A program made the position numbers and the translations under genes. The notes below the pieces were generated by a model. The model was not told the DNA's origin, did not search any database, and worked only from the letters and a program-made list of their open reading frames with translations. A DNA stretch of 64,000 nucleotides from OFTM10 sp964344055 (lineage in GTDB: Bacteria; Actinomycetota; Acidimicrobiia; Acidimicrobiales; Aldehydirespiratoraceae). Below are positions 25,592-33,891 of this stretch, in pieces (the stretch's first letter is position 1; each line of letters begins with the position of its first letter). The DNA is taken from positions 12,538 through 76,537 of the forward strand of contig CAYFLT010000011.1 of NCBI GenBank assembly GCA_964344055.1. The letters are read 5' to 3'.

Positions 25592-26401
25592 TCAGGCCGC
25601 GATCGGCGACGTCGGCCGGGTGGTGGCGAGGTACTCGTCGTGGAGGTGGGTGAGGAACCTACGGGCGGCGGTCATCCGCTCGGCGACGTCGCTGACGACC
25701 GGGGTGATCTCGGGCGAGGTGCGCCGGGCCTCGTGGTAGGAGCGGGCGCCGAGCCGTTCGAGAGTGTCCAGGCCGGGCGACGGCGAGGCCGGGTCGGCCA
25801 GCGAGAGCACCTCGCCTCCGGTCATGCCGAGGGATCGGCCGACCTGCTCGGCCCGGGACGCCGAGAGAGGCTCGGGTCCGAGGGCGTCGGCGTGGACGCC
25901 GGCCATGAACAGTGCCAGGTCGCCGAACCGGCGAAGGAGCACGACCCGGTCGTCGCTGTCGACGGCGACGAGCCAGGTGACGACCTCCCACGGATCTGTG
26001 GTGCTGACCGGGAGCGGGTCCGATCCCCAGCCGACCATCGAGGTGAGGAGACGGGCGACGAACAGGACCCGACCCGGGGCGGCGACGAACTCCTGGACGG
26101 GCTCGACGTCGAACACCGGGAGCCTGCTGCGGGGACCGACCCAGTCGTTCACGTACGAGCTGCTGAGGAGGTCGTCGGCGGCGAGTCGGGTGAGGACGGC
26201 GAAGAACACGAACGGCGAGGTGGCGTCGGTGAGTGAGACCGGCTCGCGCACCGAGCGAACGAGATCGGGGTCCGACAGCAGGTCGTGGATCGACCAGGGG
26301 CGGCGACGCAGGTCGGCGGCGAGCTCGTCGCGATCGACTCCGGAGGCGGCCGCGAGACTCGAGAGTTCGTGGTCCGAAAGACCTATCCGCGAGTCAGACA
26401 T
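25592..26401 (-). CDS. Conserved hypothetical protein
   Basis: A 269-residue, Leu/Asp/Val-rich, mostly helical soluble protein with no signal peptide. There is no catalytic motif. The C-terminus has ARSYHEARRTSPEITPVVSD, then a TAARRFLTHLHDEYLAT helix. It resembles other uncharacterised actinobacterial proteins of similar size, but no domain can be named. The ATG at 26401 (MSDSRIG) is preferred to one 16 codons upstream because the added part is atypical. It lies downstream of the tadA group, separated by palindrome copy 4. Confidence 0.65.
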   Translation of the reverse strand: MSDSRIGLSDHELSSLAAASGVDRDELAADLRRRPWSIHDLLSDPDLVRSVREPVSLTDATSPFVFFAVLTRLAADDLLSSSYVNDWVGPRSRLPVFDVEPVQEFVAAPGRVLFVARLLTSMVGWGSDPLPVSTTDPWEVVTWLVAVDSDDRVVLLRRFGDLALFMAGVHADALGPEPLSASRAEQVGRSLGMTGGEVLSLADPASPSPGLDTLERLGARSYHEARRTSPEITPVVSDVAERMTAARRFLTHLHDEYLATTRPTSPIAA

Positions 26402-26454
26402 GGAACAGGGTCGGTCGCTCGCGGTTTCACATGAGAGAGCAACCGGCATTTCCT

Positions 26455-26479
26455 GAAACGTCTCCGCCGGGGACGTTTC
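26455..26479. repeat. 3'-end palindrome, copy 4 (longest arms)
   Basis: GAAACGTCTCCG and CGGGGACGTTTC flank a single C, giving 12-bp arms with one mismatch that becomes a G-U pair in plus-strand RNA. It lies 24 bases beyond the stop of tadA. The flanking AAA/TTT extends the core shared with copies 1-3. Confidence 0.75.
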
Positions 26480-26503
26480 GGTCCTCCGGGGATCGGGTCA
26501 AGC

Positions 26504-26965
26504 TCAGCCGCGCCGGTCGGCAAAAAAGGCGGTCAGGAGGTCCGCGCACTCTTCGGCCCGGACACCCTGCTGCACCACGAACTCGTGGTTGAGTCGAGGA
26601 TCTGCACCCAGGTTGTAGAGGGAGCCGCAGGCGCCGGCTTTCATGTCGGCAGCGCCGTAGACCACACGGGCAACACGGGCCTGCTGCATCGCTCCTGCGC
26701 ACATCGGGCAGGGTTCGAGCGTCGCGACCACCGTGGCGCCGTCGAGCCGCCACGAGCCGGTGGTAGCGGCAGCGTCGCGGATGGCGAGGAGTTCGGCGTG
26801 AGCAGTCGGGTCGCCCGTGAGCTCCCTCTCGTTGTGCCGACGAGCCACGACCTCACCGTCCACCACGACGACGGCGCCGACGGGCACATCGCCGTGCTCG
26901 GCCGCCGCCCGGGCCTCGTCGAGGGCGTGCGACCTGAGTTCGTCGTCCGAGGGTCCGTGGGTCAC
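26504..26965 (-). CDS. tadA: tRNA adenosine(34) deaminase
   Basis: Converts A34 to inosine in the anticodon of tRNA-Arg. A 153-residue zinc deaminase: the TAHAELLAIRDAA motif (His/Glu, residue about 56) and PCPMCAGAMQQARV (two zinc Cys, residue about 86) are both intact, and DVPVGAVVVVDGEVV opens the fold. The start is GTG 26965. The GTG overlaps the TGA of the upstream membrane-protein gene by four bases, showing coupling; longer starts would lie inside that gene. The downstream palindrome may terminate the unit. Confidence 0.93.
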   Translation of the reverse strand: MTHGPSDDELRSHALDEARAAAEHGDVPVGAVVVVDGEVVARRHNERELTGDPTAHAELLAIRDAAATTGSWRLDGATVVATLEPCPMCAGAMQQARVARVVYGAADMKAGACGSLYNLGADPRLNHEFVVQQGVRAEECADLLTAFFADRRG

Positions 26966-27390
26966 GCCGTGACGATAGCGGCCTCCCGTGGACCGACGGC
27001 CTTCGAGCGGAACCACAGCTGAGCCGCCGCGAAGTCCGCGACGACGAGTGCGACGAGGACGGTCCCGACCACCCCTGCCCGCGTCAGGTCTACGACCGCG
27101 AGGACGACCATGCTCGCCGCGACCCATGAGAGGTCGGCGACCGATACGAGCAGGGAGTCACGGACGAGCCGAGCTTCCGACGCGCGGGCCAGCAACAGCA
27201 CGTCGATTGCGAACAGGATCAGGCCGGCGCCCACGATCCGGGTGAGCGTCACGTGGTCGATGCCGGCGCCGTCCGACACCCACGACGCTGCGATCAGCGC
27301 GATCAGTCCTCCGATCGCGGAGAACCCGGCGTTCAGGCGTAGGACGGTCCGGAGACGGGCAACGGCTGGTGAGTTGGTTGTGATGTTCAT
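26962..27390 (-). CDS. Four-helix membrane protein
   Basis: A 142-residue hydrophobic protein with membrane segments at about 20-38, 48-68, 80-100 and 105-125. It has a short polar N-terminus and no recognised motif; many small actinobacterial integral membrane proteins look like this. It is the first gene of a two-gene unit with tadA and divergent from the XRE regulator, 86 bp away. The intervening sequence has an inverted repeat, so its transcription is probably controlled by that regulator. Confidence 0.75.
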   Translation of the reverse strand: MNITTNSPAVARLRTVLRLNAGFSAIGGLIALIAASWVSDGAGIDHVTLTRIVGAGLILFAIDVLLLARASEARLVRDSLLVSVADLSWVAASMVVLAVVDLTRAGVVGTVLVALVVADFAAAQLWFRSKAVGPREAAIVTA

Positions 27391-27435
27391 ACGGCGATCG
27401 TCTGCGCGGATTGGGCGAAAGGCGATGACCCGACA

Positions 27436-27454
27436 GGTAATCGAGTCCGTTACC
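27436..27454. promoter_or_regulatory. Operator-like inverted repeat GGTAA-N9-TTACC
   Basis: GGTAA (27436-27440) and TTACC (27450-27454) form a dyad in the 86-bp divergent spacer, 22 bases before the regulator's ATG. The outer bases ACAG and CTGT extend it imperfectly. Half-site spacing of about one and a half turns suits a dimeric HTH protein. The likely use is autoregulation and control of the 27390 gene; this is inferred. Confidence 0.5.
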
Positions 27455-27476
27455 CGGGCTGTCGTACGCTCGAGGC

Positions 27477-28286
27477 ATGGCTCTCGACACCGTCACTGTG
27501 TCATTCGGCGAGGAACTGCGGCGTTGGCGAGAGGCCCGCCGGATGTCCCAGCTCTCGCTGGCCGAGGCTGCTGAGGTGTCCCAACGTCACCTCTCGTTCC
27601 TCGAGACGGGCCGCTCGAAGCCGAGCCGCGAGATGGTGCTCCATCTCGGCCGGGCCCTCGATCTCCCCTTGCGGGACCAGAACACCCTGCTGGTCACCGC
27701 CGGGTTCTCGCCGGAGTATGCGGAGCGGGCCCTCGACGATCCCGACTTCGACGAGGTCCGCCGAGTGCTCGAAGCCGTGCTGGCCGGCCACGGTCATCTC
27801 CCCGCCTACGTGATCGACCGAGGGTGGGACATCGTCCTGGCCAACCCGGCCACGCTCTCACTGACCGCGATGACGGGACTCGACATCCCGCTGCGGGTGG
27901 CGGTGAACGCCATGCGGACGTGCTTTCATCCGAAGGGTGTCCGCTCCTGCATCGTCGACTGGGAGCGTTTCGCCACCGTGCTCCTCCACCGTCTCGAGCG
28001 CGAACTCGTGGAGCGGCCATTCGACGACCGGCTGGCCGCGCTCGTCGCCGAGGCTCGGACGTATCCCGGTGTGGCCGATCTCCCGTCACGCCCGCCCATA
28101 CCGTCCGGCGACGATCTGATGGTGCCGATGCAACTCGAGACGCCCAAGGGCACGCTCCGGCTGATCTCGATGATCGCCACGATCGGAGCGCCGTTCGACG
28201 TCACCCTCGAGGAGCTCCGCATCGAGACGCTGCTCCCCGCCGACTCGACCACTGAGACGATCCTCAGAGAGGCGAGCGACACATGA
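27477..28286 (+). CDS. XRE-family regulator with MmyB-like ligand domain
   Basis: A 269-residue DNA-binding protein. Residues about 10-65 are the helix-turn-helix (LRRWREARRMSQLSLAEAAEVSQRHLSFLETGRSKPSREMV, split here only for length). Residues about 95-265 match the MmyB-like domain with VIDRGWDIVLANPA, NAMRTCFHPKG and the terminal FDVTLEELRIETLLPAD, which in related proteins binds fatty acids or similar ligands. It probably represses or activates the adjacent genes. It overlaps the next gene by four bases (ATGA), and the dyad upstream is a likely operator. Confidence 0.9.
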   Translation: MALDTVTVSFGEELRRWREARRMSQLSLAEAAEVSQRHLSFLETGRSKPSREMVLHLGRALDLPLRDQNTLLVTAGFSPEYAERALDDPDFDEVRRVLEAVLAGHGHLPAYVIDRGWDIVLANPATLSLTAMTGLDIPLRVAVNAMRTCFHPKGVRSCIVDWERFATVLLHRLERELVERPFDDRLAALVAEARTYPGVADLPSRPPIPSGDDLMVPMQLETPKGTLRLISMIATIGAPFDVTLEELRIETLLPADSTTETILREASDT

Positions 28287-28684
28287 GCCGATTCCCCGTA
28301 CCCGACGACATTCCCGATTCACTCCAGCAGTACCTGCTCGTGTGGAACGAGGTCGACCCCGTGGCCCGACGACAGCGACTCGATGCGGCCGTGACCGACG
28401 ACGTCGAATGGGTCGATCCGATTCACGCCCATTCCGGCAAGGACGCACTGGAGGAGAACGTCACCGGATTCCGCACCGAGTACCCGACCGCGGCACTCGG
28501 ACTCGGCAGCAACGTCGACGCGCATCACGACCGGTGTCGCTACGAGTGGGCCATCTACACCGACGACAAGCTGTTCATGCGGGGGATGGACGTGGTGACG
28601 TTCGCCGAGTCGGGCCTCATCGAACGGGTGGACGGCTTCTTCGGCACCCTCGGCCGCTACCGGCCCAAACCCATCGACATCTGA
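28283..28684 (+). CDS. SnoaL/NTF2-like small protein
   Basis: A 133-residue cone-fold protein. Features are WNEVDPVARRQRLDAAVTDDVEWVDPIHAHSGKDAL, which is the SnoaL-type helix-then-strand opening with an Asp-rich pocket, and the RVDGFFGTLGRYRP end. Such proteins are polyketide cyclases, isomerases or simple ligand binders. The ATG at 28283 overlaps the regulator's TGA, so it is co-translated and is the most probable target or partner of the regulator's ligand. Converges with the molybdoenzyme gene. Confidence 0.75.
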   Translation: MSRFPVPDDIPDSLQQYLLVWNEVDPVARRQRLDAAVTDDVEWVDPIHAHSGKDALEENVTGFRTEYPTAALGLGSNVDAHHDRCRYEWAIYTDDKLFMRGMDVVTFAESGLIERVDGFFGTLGRYRPKPIDI

Positions 28685-28693
28685 CGGCCTGAC

Positions 28694-29443
28694 TCAGAGG
28701 CCGGCGTACCAGTCGTAGCCTCGCTGTCCCCAGTAGTCGCGACCCTTGTCGCGGAGGAACTGGATCGTGCCGATGCGCTTGATCTGCTTGATCCCGTACT
28801 TGATCGGCGTGGCCAACCGCAACGGGGCGCCGTGGTCGAGATCGAGCGGCTGGTCGAACGACTCGTAGGCGAGCAGGGTCTCGTCGTGGCGCATCGTCGC
28901 CATGTCGACACTGACGTAGTAGCCGCGGTCGGGCGTGGTGATCTCGACGTCGGTGATCCCCGAACCGAGCCGGTCCTCGTACAGCTCGAGAAAGTCGGCG
29001 AAGCGCGCACCGGCCCAATGGGTGACCTGGGCCCAGCCTTCGATGCACTTGTGCTCGATCACCATCTCGTGCTTCGGCAACGCCTGGATGTCGGCCAACG
29101 TGTGGGTGCCGAGCAGGACCCGATCGGGATCCAACACCGCGAGCCGCCACGAGTCGAGATCGATCTCGCTCTCCAGACCCTTGCGGCCGTTCACCCTCAA
29201 GATCGACGCATCCGAGCGGGAGAACGACTTGGCCTGATGATCCTCCCGGAAGAGGCTCGACCAGATCGACTCGTTCACCTCGTGCACGTCGCGCAGCACG
29301 CCGGGAATCCGGTTGTCGGCGGGTGACCCCTGCACGGCTCGCCAGCCGAGGAAGCCGGCCAAGCTCGCCGCCCCGCCGGTGAGGACAGACCGGCGCGATC
29401 GCCGTCGGTACTCCTCGTAGGTCAGCTCGTCTCGCTCAGCCAT
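28694..29443 (-). CDS. Tat-exported molybdopterin oxidoreductase (sulfite-oxidase/MsrP fold)
   Basis: A 249-residue periplasm-side enzyme. The N-terminus carries a Tat signal (RRRSRRSVLTGGAASLAGFLG; Arg pair near residues 16-17). The catalytic domain shows IEHKCIEGWAQVTHWAG near 132-148, with the single Cys expected to bind molybdenum, and the YYVSVDMATMRHDETLLAYE and GAPLRLATPIKYGIK segments of the family. Substrates in relatives are sulfite, methionine sulfoxide or other S/N-oxides; none can be assigned. ATG 29443 overlaps the upstream cytochrome gene by eight bases, making a two-protein electron-transfer unit. Confidence 0.87.
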   Translation of the reverse strand: MAERDELTYEEYRRRSRRSVLTGGAASLAGFLGWRAVQGSPADNRIPGVLRDVHEVNESIWSSLFREDHQAKSFSRSDASILRVNGRKGLESEIDLDSWRLAVLDPDRVLLGTHTLADIQALPKHEMVIEHKCIEGWAQVTHWAGARFADFLELYEDRLGSGITDVEITTPDRGYYVSVDMATMRHDETLLAYESFDQPLDLDHGAPLRLATPIKYGIKQIKRIGTIQFLRDKGRDYWGQRGYDWYAGL

Positions 29444-30176
29444 CGTCGTCCTCCGGATCCGTGTCCGGTCCGTCGACCAGCTCATAGCCGGTGACCATCG
29501 AGGTGAAGTTCCGCCATCCCGCACGAGCCACCTGCACGATGTGGACGGCGAAGAACAGCACGAACGTGATCGTCACCGTGAAGTGGATCCGCCGCGCCAT
29601 CTCGTAGCCCCCGAACATCTCGGTCAGGAAACTCAACTGGGTCGGCTTGAAGATGGCGAAGCCGGTCAACATGGCCAGGCCACCGAGCAAGACGATCAGG
29701 GTGTAGCTCAACCGCTGGGCTGCGTTGTAGCGGCCGGCCCGGGGAGGTGGCTCCTTGCGAATCCGGAGGTCGTGAAGCACGACCTGCCAGCTGTCGCGAA
29801 GCGCATGCCGGTCGGGAACGAGATGGCGCCATTCGCCGGTGACGAGGGTGTACGCGCCATACGCGAGCCCGTTGATCACGAACAGCCAGGCAAAGCTGAG
29901 GTGGAAGGCGAGCCCACGCGCCAGACGTCGTTCGAGATCGAGCCCGCCGTAGAACCACTCGGGGAAGAACTCGAACAGCTCCCAATCCAGGATCCCGAAC
30001 GCGTAGACGTCCTCGGCCCAGTAGATGCGGAGGCCGCTCCAGATCATGATCGTCAGCAGCGGGAAGTTGATCCAGTGCATCCACCGTGACCCGCGGCGAT
30101 GACGGAGCACCGCGCGGCGTGGGTCGGCGGCGGACGCCGGCTCGGAGTTGCCGGTCGGCTCGATGGTGGTGGTCAT
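29436..30176 (-). CDS. Cytochrome b561-type membrane subunit
   Basis: A 246-residue integral membrane protein with four main helices. Potential haem-ligand histidines sit in MHWINFPLLTIMIWSGLRIYW, LAFHLSFAWLFVINGLAYGAYTL and RIHFTVTITFVLFFAVHIVQVAR, the di-haem arrangement of b561. It most likely passes electrons between the quinone pool and the co-encoded molybdoenzyme, replacing the usual MsrQ-type partner. The ATG at 30176 is preferred to two upstream ATGs that would overlap lspA. The C-terminus is acidic (PDTDPEDDDG). Confidence 0.87.
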   Translation of the reverse strand: MTTTIEPTGNSEPASAADPRRAVLRHRRGSRWMHWINFPLLTIMIWSGLRIYWAEDVYAFGILDWELFEFFPEWFYGGLDLERRLARGLAFHLSFAWLFVINGLAYGAYTLVTGEWRHLVPDRHALRDSWQVVLHDLRIRKEPPPRAGRYNAAQRLSYTLIVLLGGLAMLTGFAIFKPTQLSFLTEMFGGYEMARRIHFTVTITFVLFFAVHIVQVARAGWRNFTSMVTGYELVDGPDTDPEDDDG

Positions 30177-30222
30177 CTGCCTGTGAACGTCGGCAGAAGG
30201 TGAATGGTTCCCAGCGAGAGCT

Positions 30223-30756
30223 TCAGCCGGCGCCGTCGGCAGGCTCATCGGCCGTCGGCGACTCCACTCGGTCCTCCGGCCCCGGCTCGGCGCGGGCCAT
30301 GTACAGCTCATGGCCCACGAAGGCGATGCAGCCACAAACCACGAAGATGTCGGCCACGTTGAAGACTGCGTACCAACTCACGTCGATGAAATCGACGACC
30401 TCACCGGACAGGAAGCCGTCTTCGGCACGGAAGATCCGGTCGAGGAGATTGCCCAGAGCGCCACCGAGGATCGTTGCCAGCAGTACGCCCCGGACGAGGG
30501 TGGTGACCTTCCAGATCTGCCAGACCAGGAAAGCACAGAGCCCGATGACCAGCACCCCGACCAGCTGCCCCTGACCGGAGCCGGTGCTGAAGGAGAAGCC
30601 GCTGTTGTAGGTGAGGTCGAACTCGAGGGTGGGGATGATGCCGACGGTGTCGCCGTCGGCGAGTGCCTCTTCGGCCCACCACTTGCTGAGCTGGTCGAGC
30701 GCCACCGTGAGCAGCACGATCAGGCCTGCCCACCGGAGCACACTGGGTCGATCCAC
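30223..30756 (-). CDS. lspA: Lipoprotein signal peptidase II
   Basis: Cleaves the signal of lipidated prolipoproteins. About 177 residues and four membrane helices. The conserved family boxes are present: LDQLSKWW near residue 20-27, TYNSGFSFS near 48-56, GGALGNLLDRI (catalytic Asp) near 99-109, and AVFNVADIFVVCG (second catalytic Asp) near 127-139. The start is uncertain: GTG 30756 avoids the overlap with the divergent amidohydrolase that ATG 30780 would produce, but no clear ribosome site is seen for either. The many lipoproteins in the window (9815, 48784, 49959) would be its clients. Confidence 0.92.
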   Translation of the reverse strand: MDRPSVLRWAGLIVLLTVALDQLSKWWAEEALADGDTVGIIPTLEFDLTYNSGFSFSTGSGQGQLVGVLVIGLCAFLVWQIWKVTTLVRGVLLATILGGALGNLLDRIFRAEDGFLSGEVVDFIDVSWYAVFNVADIFVVCGCIAFVGHELYMARAEPGPEDRVESPTADEPADGAG

Positions 30757-30778
30757 CGGGCAACAGTACCGTTGCGGC

Positions 30779-31942
30779 ATGCAATCCCAGCACGATCTCA
30801 TCGAGTCCGCGGTGGTGTGGCGGCGTCGGATCCATCGCCGGCCGGAACTCGGGTTCGAGGAGGAGGAGACGGCGGCACTGGTGGCCGAGGTGTTGGGTGA
30901 GATCGGCCTCGAGGTGACGGTCGGAATCGGCACCACAGGCGTGGTCGGGTCGCTACGAATGGGCGGATCCGACCGGTCGATCGGACTCCGGGCCGACATC
31001 GATGCCATCGGGATCGACGAGCTCGGTGACGTGCCCTACCGCTCCGAACGGCCCGGCGCGTTCCACGGGTGCGGCCACGACGGCCACACGGCGATGCTGC
31101 TCGGGGCCGCCTCGAAGCTCGCCGCCGAGGGAGGCTTCGACGGTACCGTCCACTTCATCTTCCAGCCATGTGAGGAGCCCGGCTACGGCGCCCAGGCCAT
31201 GATCGACGATGGACTCTTCGACCGGTTCCCGGTCGACGCCGTCTACGGGCTCCACAACATGCCGGGCATCCCCGCCGGTGACATCGCCGTACGGCCGGGG
31301 CCCCTCATGAGTTTCGAAGACCGTTTCGAGATCACCGTCGCCGGTCGAGGTGGGCACGCCTCCATGCCGGACCGCACCGTCGACGCCACGGTGATCGCGG
31401 CCGAGATGGTCCTCGCGCTGCAGACGATCGTGTCCCGGTCGGTCAGCAGCCTCGACCCAGCGGTCGTCTCGGTGACCGAGTTGCACACCGATGGTGCCGC
31501 CAATGTCATCGCCTCCAACGCCACCCTGCGGGGCGACTGTCGCGGGTTCGCCGACGAGACCAGTGCCACCATCGAGAAGCGGATGGGTGAGATCGTCGCC
31601 GGACTGGGAGCCGCGCACGGTGCCGAGTGCACGTTGACCTACGACCGGGTCTGCATCGTCACCGACAACTCCGAGGCCGAGACCGCTCATGCCGTCGAGG
31701 CGGCCCGGGAAGTGGTGGGTGATGACCGCGTGGACCCGATGACGCCGCGAGTGCCGGCCTCAGAGGATTTCGCCCGGATGCTCCGGGTCCGTCCCGGCTG
31801 CTACGCACTGATCGGAAACGGGGTCGACGAGGGCGCTCACGGCTGCTCGCTGCACAATCCGTACTACGACTTCAACGACGCGATCATCGGAACGGGGATC
31901 GACTACTGGGTCGCGCTCGTCCGCCAGCAGCTCCCCACCTGA
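30779..31942 (+). CDS. M20D-family amidohydrolase
   Basis: A 387-residue dimetal hydrolase resembling hippurate hydrolase and N-acyl-L-amino-acid amidohydrolases. The opening RRRIHRRPELGFEEEETAA, the metal-site block FHGCGHDGHTAMLLGAA near 96-112, FQPCEEPGYGAQAM near 130 and LHNMPGIPAGDIAV near 157 are all present; the dimerisation domain follows (GRGGHASMPDRTVDAT near 195). It releases amino acids from acyl or aminoacyl conjugates in the cytoplasm; the exact substrate is unknown. The ATG at 30779 is divergent from lspA by 22 bp. Confidence 0.9.
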   Translation: MQSQHDLIESAVVWRRRIHRRPELGFEEEETAALVAEVLGEIGLEVTVGIGTTGVVGSLRMGGSDRSIGLRADIDAIGIDELGDVPYRSERPGAFHGCGHDGHTAMLLGAASKLAAEGGFDGTVHFIFQPCEEPGYGAQAMIDDGLFDRFPVDAVYGLHNMPGIPAGDIAVRPGPLMSFEDRFEITVAGRGGHASMPDRTVDATVIAAEMVLALQTIVSRSVSSLDPAVVSVTELHTDGAANVIASNATLRGDCRGFADETSATIEKRMGEIVAGLGAAHGAECTLTYDRVCIVTDNSEAETAHAVEAAREVVGDDRVDPMTPRVPASEDFARMLRVRPGCYALIGNGVDEGAHGCSLHNPYYDFNDAIIGTGIDYWVALVRQQLPT

Positions 31943-31953
31943 CCCGGCCGCAG

Positions 31954-32595
31954 TCAGAGGCCCAGGAGCTCCTTGGTCTTCTGGGCCGCGGTGACGGCGG
32001 TGGGGGCGTAGGCGTCGGCGCCGATCTGGTCCGCGTAGTCCTGGGTGACCGGCGCGCCGCCGACGAGGATCTTCACGTCGTCACGGACGCCGGCGTCGGC
32101 GATTGCCGCGATTGTCGTGTCGAGCTCCGGCATCGTCGTGGTGAGGAACGCACTGATCCCGACGGCGTCGGGCGAGTGGATGCGGATCGCCTCCACGAAT
32201 TCGTCCGGCGGGACGTTCACGCCGAGATCGATCACCTCGAACCCCACCCCTTCGAGCATCACGTTGCAGAGGTTCTTCCCGATGTCGTGGATGTCGCCGG
32301 CCACAGTCCCCATGACGAAGGTGCCGATCCGGGCCTCCGACGCGTCCGCCATCAGCGGCCGCAGCAGTTCCATGCTCGCCTGCATCGCTCTTGCGGAGAT
32401 CAGCATCTCCGGGAGGAAGATCTCGCCGGTCTCGAAGAGCCGTCCTACTTCTTCCAGTGCCGGGATCATGGAATCGAACAACAGGGTCAGCGGCTCGACT
32501 CCGGCATCGAGACCCGCTCGGGTCGCCGCTGCGGCGTTCTCCGCCTCGCCGGCGACGACCGAGTCGTAGAGAGAATCGAGGATCTGATCGCTCAC
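31954..32595 (-). CDS. Corrinoid (B12-binding) methyltransfer protein
   Basis: A 213-residue protein. Residues about 3-85 form the helical cap domain of corrinoid proteins of methanol/methylamine-type systems. Residues about 88-213 form the Rossmann B12-binding domain, with the base-off histidine in GDIHDIGKNL (residue about 102), GVNVPPDEFVEAI and ILVGGAPVTQDYADQIGADAYA. It carries a methyl group on cobalt between two methyltransferases. It is preceded by the URO-D-family gene with a seven-base gap, so the pair is one operon. No MttB-type or MtaB-type first methyltransferase is in the window. Confidence 0.93.
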   Translation of the reverse strand: MSDQILDSLYDSVVAGEAENAAAATRAGLDAGVEPLTLLFDSMIPALEEVGRLFETGEIFLPEMLISARAMQASMELLRPLMADASEARIGTFVMGTVAGDIHDIGKNLCNVMLEGVGFEVIDLGVNVPPDEFVEAIRIHSPDAVGISAFLTTTMPELDTTIAAIADAGVRDDVKILVGGAPVTQDYADQIGADAYAPTAVTAAQKTKELLGL

Positions 32596-32602
32596 GCCGG
32601 CC

Positions 32603-33769
32603 TCACCTCGACTTCACCGGAGACCGGCCGTACTCCTCGACCGCGTCGACCATGGCCAGGACGTTCTCGGCGGAGACATCGTTCATGACCGTGTGCACCG
32701 ACGACACCATGTACCCGCCGCCGGGCCCCAGGATGTCGATCACCCGCTTCACTTCGGACCGCACCTCCTCCGGCGTGCCGTGCGGAAGGATCCGCTGGGT
32801 GTCGATGGCGCCGCACAGGGTCAGCTTCGTGCCGTAGCGGTCTCGCAACGCCTCCAGGTCGGCCATCTTCCCGGCTGATGTCTGGATCGGATTGAGGATG
32901 TCGATTCCCATCTCCACGAAGTCGTCGATGAGTGGGAACACGTCGCCGTCGGTGTGGAAGAACACCTTCGCGTCGGTCCGGGCCTTGATGAACTCGATCC
33001 AGTCGGCATGGATCGGCTTCAGCACCTTGCGGTACATGTCCGGCGACATCAGCAGACTCTGCTGGGTTCCGAGATCGTCGCCGATCTTGATGATGTCGAC
33101 GTTCGGGCCGAGCGCGGTGAGGAAGTTCCCCATGAGTTGCTTGCAGACGTCCTGCAGCTTCCAGAGCAGGGCTTCGGTGAACTCGGGGTACAGCGCCATG
33201 TTCATGAGGAATGTGTCCATGCCCTGCATGGCGAACGCGCGCTCGAGCGGGAACAGCAGCCACGGCGTGGCCATGATGGCGTGGCGGCCGTCCTCGGCCA
33301 GGGCCTTCGCCTCAGCCGCCACGTGGGAGACCCGGGACGGATCGTCCATGTCGGGCCAAGGGTGGGCTTCGAGTTCCTCGATGGTGGTGGCCGACGCCAA
33401 TGGGTGGACCATCGGGAACCACTCGCCAGGCTTCACCTCCTTCGCCCCGGAGCCCCAGGAGTCGATGTAGTCCGAGTGTTCGGGCCGGTAGCGATTCCGC
33501 TCCAACACGTGGGCGGGCTCCAGGTCCAGGATCCCGCGCACGTCGCTGTGGAGGCGCTGCAGGGTGGCTTCGTCGATCTTGGCAGTGCCCAGTTCCGGCC
33601 AGTCGTACAGGTAGTCGTCGGGAGCGTCGATCTCCAGCAACTCCTTGAGCTCGCGGTACGGCTCCATCTTGATGCCGGTGGCGTTGCTCACCCCGAGCAC
33701 GATCGGTACTCGGTCCGGCTCCTGGTGGTCGATCGCCATCAGCACGCGCTCACGCGACGTCATCGACAT
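32603..33769 (-). CDS. URO-D-family methyltransferase (MtaA/MtbA-like)
   Basis: A 388-residue TIM-barrel protein of the uroporphyrinogen-decarboxylase superfamily. The N-terminus RERVLMAIDHQEPDRVPIVLG and the metal-site pattern GDDLGTQQSLLMSPDMYRK near 227-245, FFHTDGDVFPLIDDFVEMG near 272 and LTLCGAIDT near 316 are visible. Paralogues of this kind transfer methyl groups to or from corrinoid proteins; true haem-pathway HemE is a less likely reading because of the adjacent corrinoid gene. A GAGGAG site lies seven bases before ATG 33769, which decides that start. Confidence 0.85.
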   Translation of the reverse strand: MSMTSRERVLMAIDHQEPDRVPIVLGVSNATGIKMEPYRELKELLEIDAPDDYLYDWPELGTAKIDEATLQRLHSDVRGILDLEPAHVLERNRYRPEHSDYIDSWGSGAKEVKPGEWFPMVHPLASATTIEELEAHPWPDMDDPSRVSHVAAEAKALAEDGRHAIMATPWLLFPLERAFAMQGMDTFLMNMALYPEFTEALLWKLQDVCKQLMGNFLTALGPNVDIIKIGDDLGTQQSLLMSPDMYRKVLKPIHADWIEFIKARTDAKVFFHTDGDVFPLIDDFVEMGIDILNPIQTSAGKMADLEALRDRYGTKLTLCGAIDTQRILPHGTPEEVRSEVKRVIDILGPGGGYMVSSVHTVMNDVSAENVLAMVDAVEEYGRSPVKSR

Positions 33770-33891
33770 GGCGGACTCCTCGGTTCGTTCGAGACCCTGG
33801 AGTCCACCTTCGGCGCGGTGCCGGGCGGGCCGGAAGGGCCCTTGGTCACAGGCGGGAATGTCCGACGGGTCGCGGTCGTTGATGATCGGCA

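Noticed and set aside
32603..33769. HemE of haem synthesis
   Set aside because: Adjacent corrinoid gene and divergent sequence point to a methyltransferase paralogue; no other haem gene is nearby.
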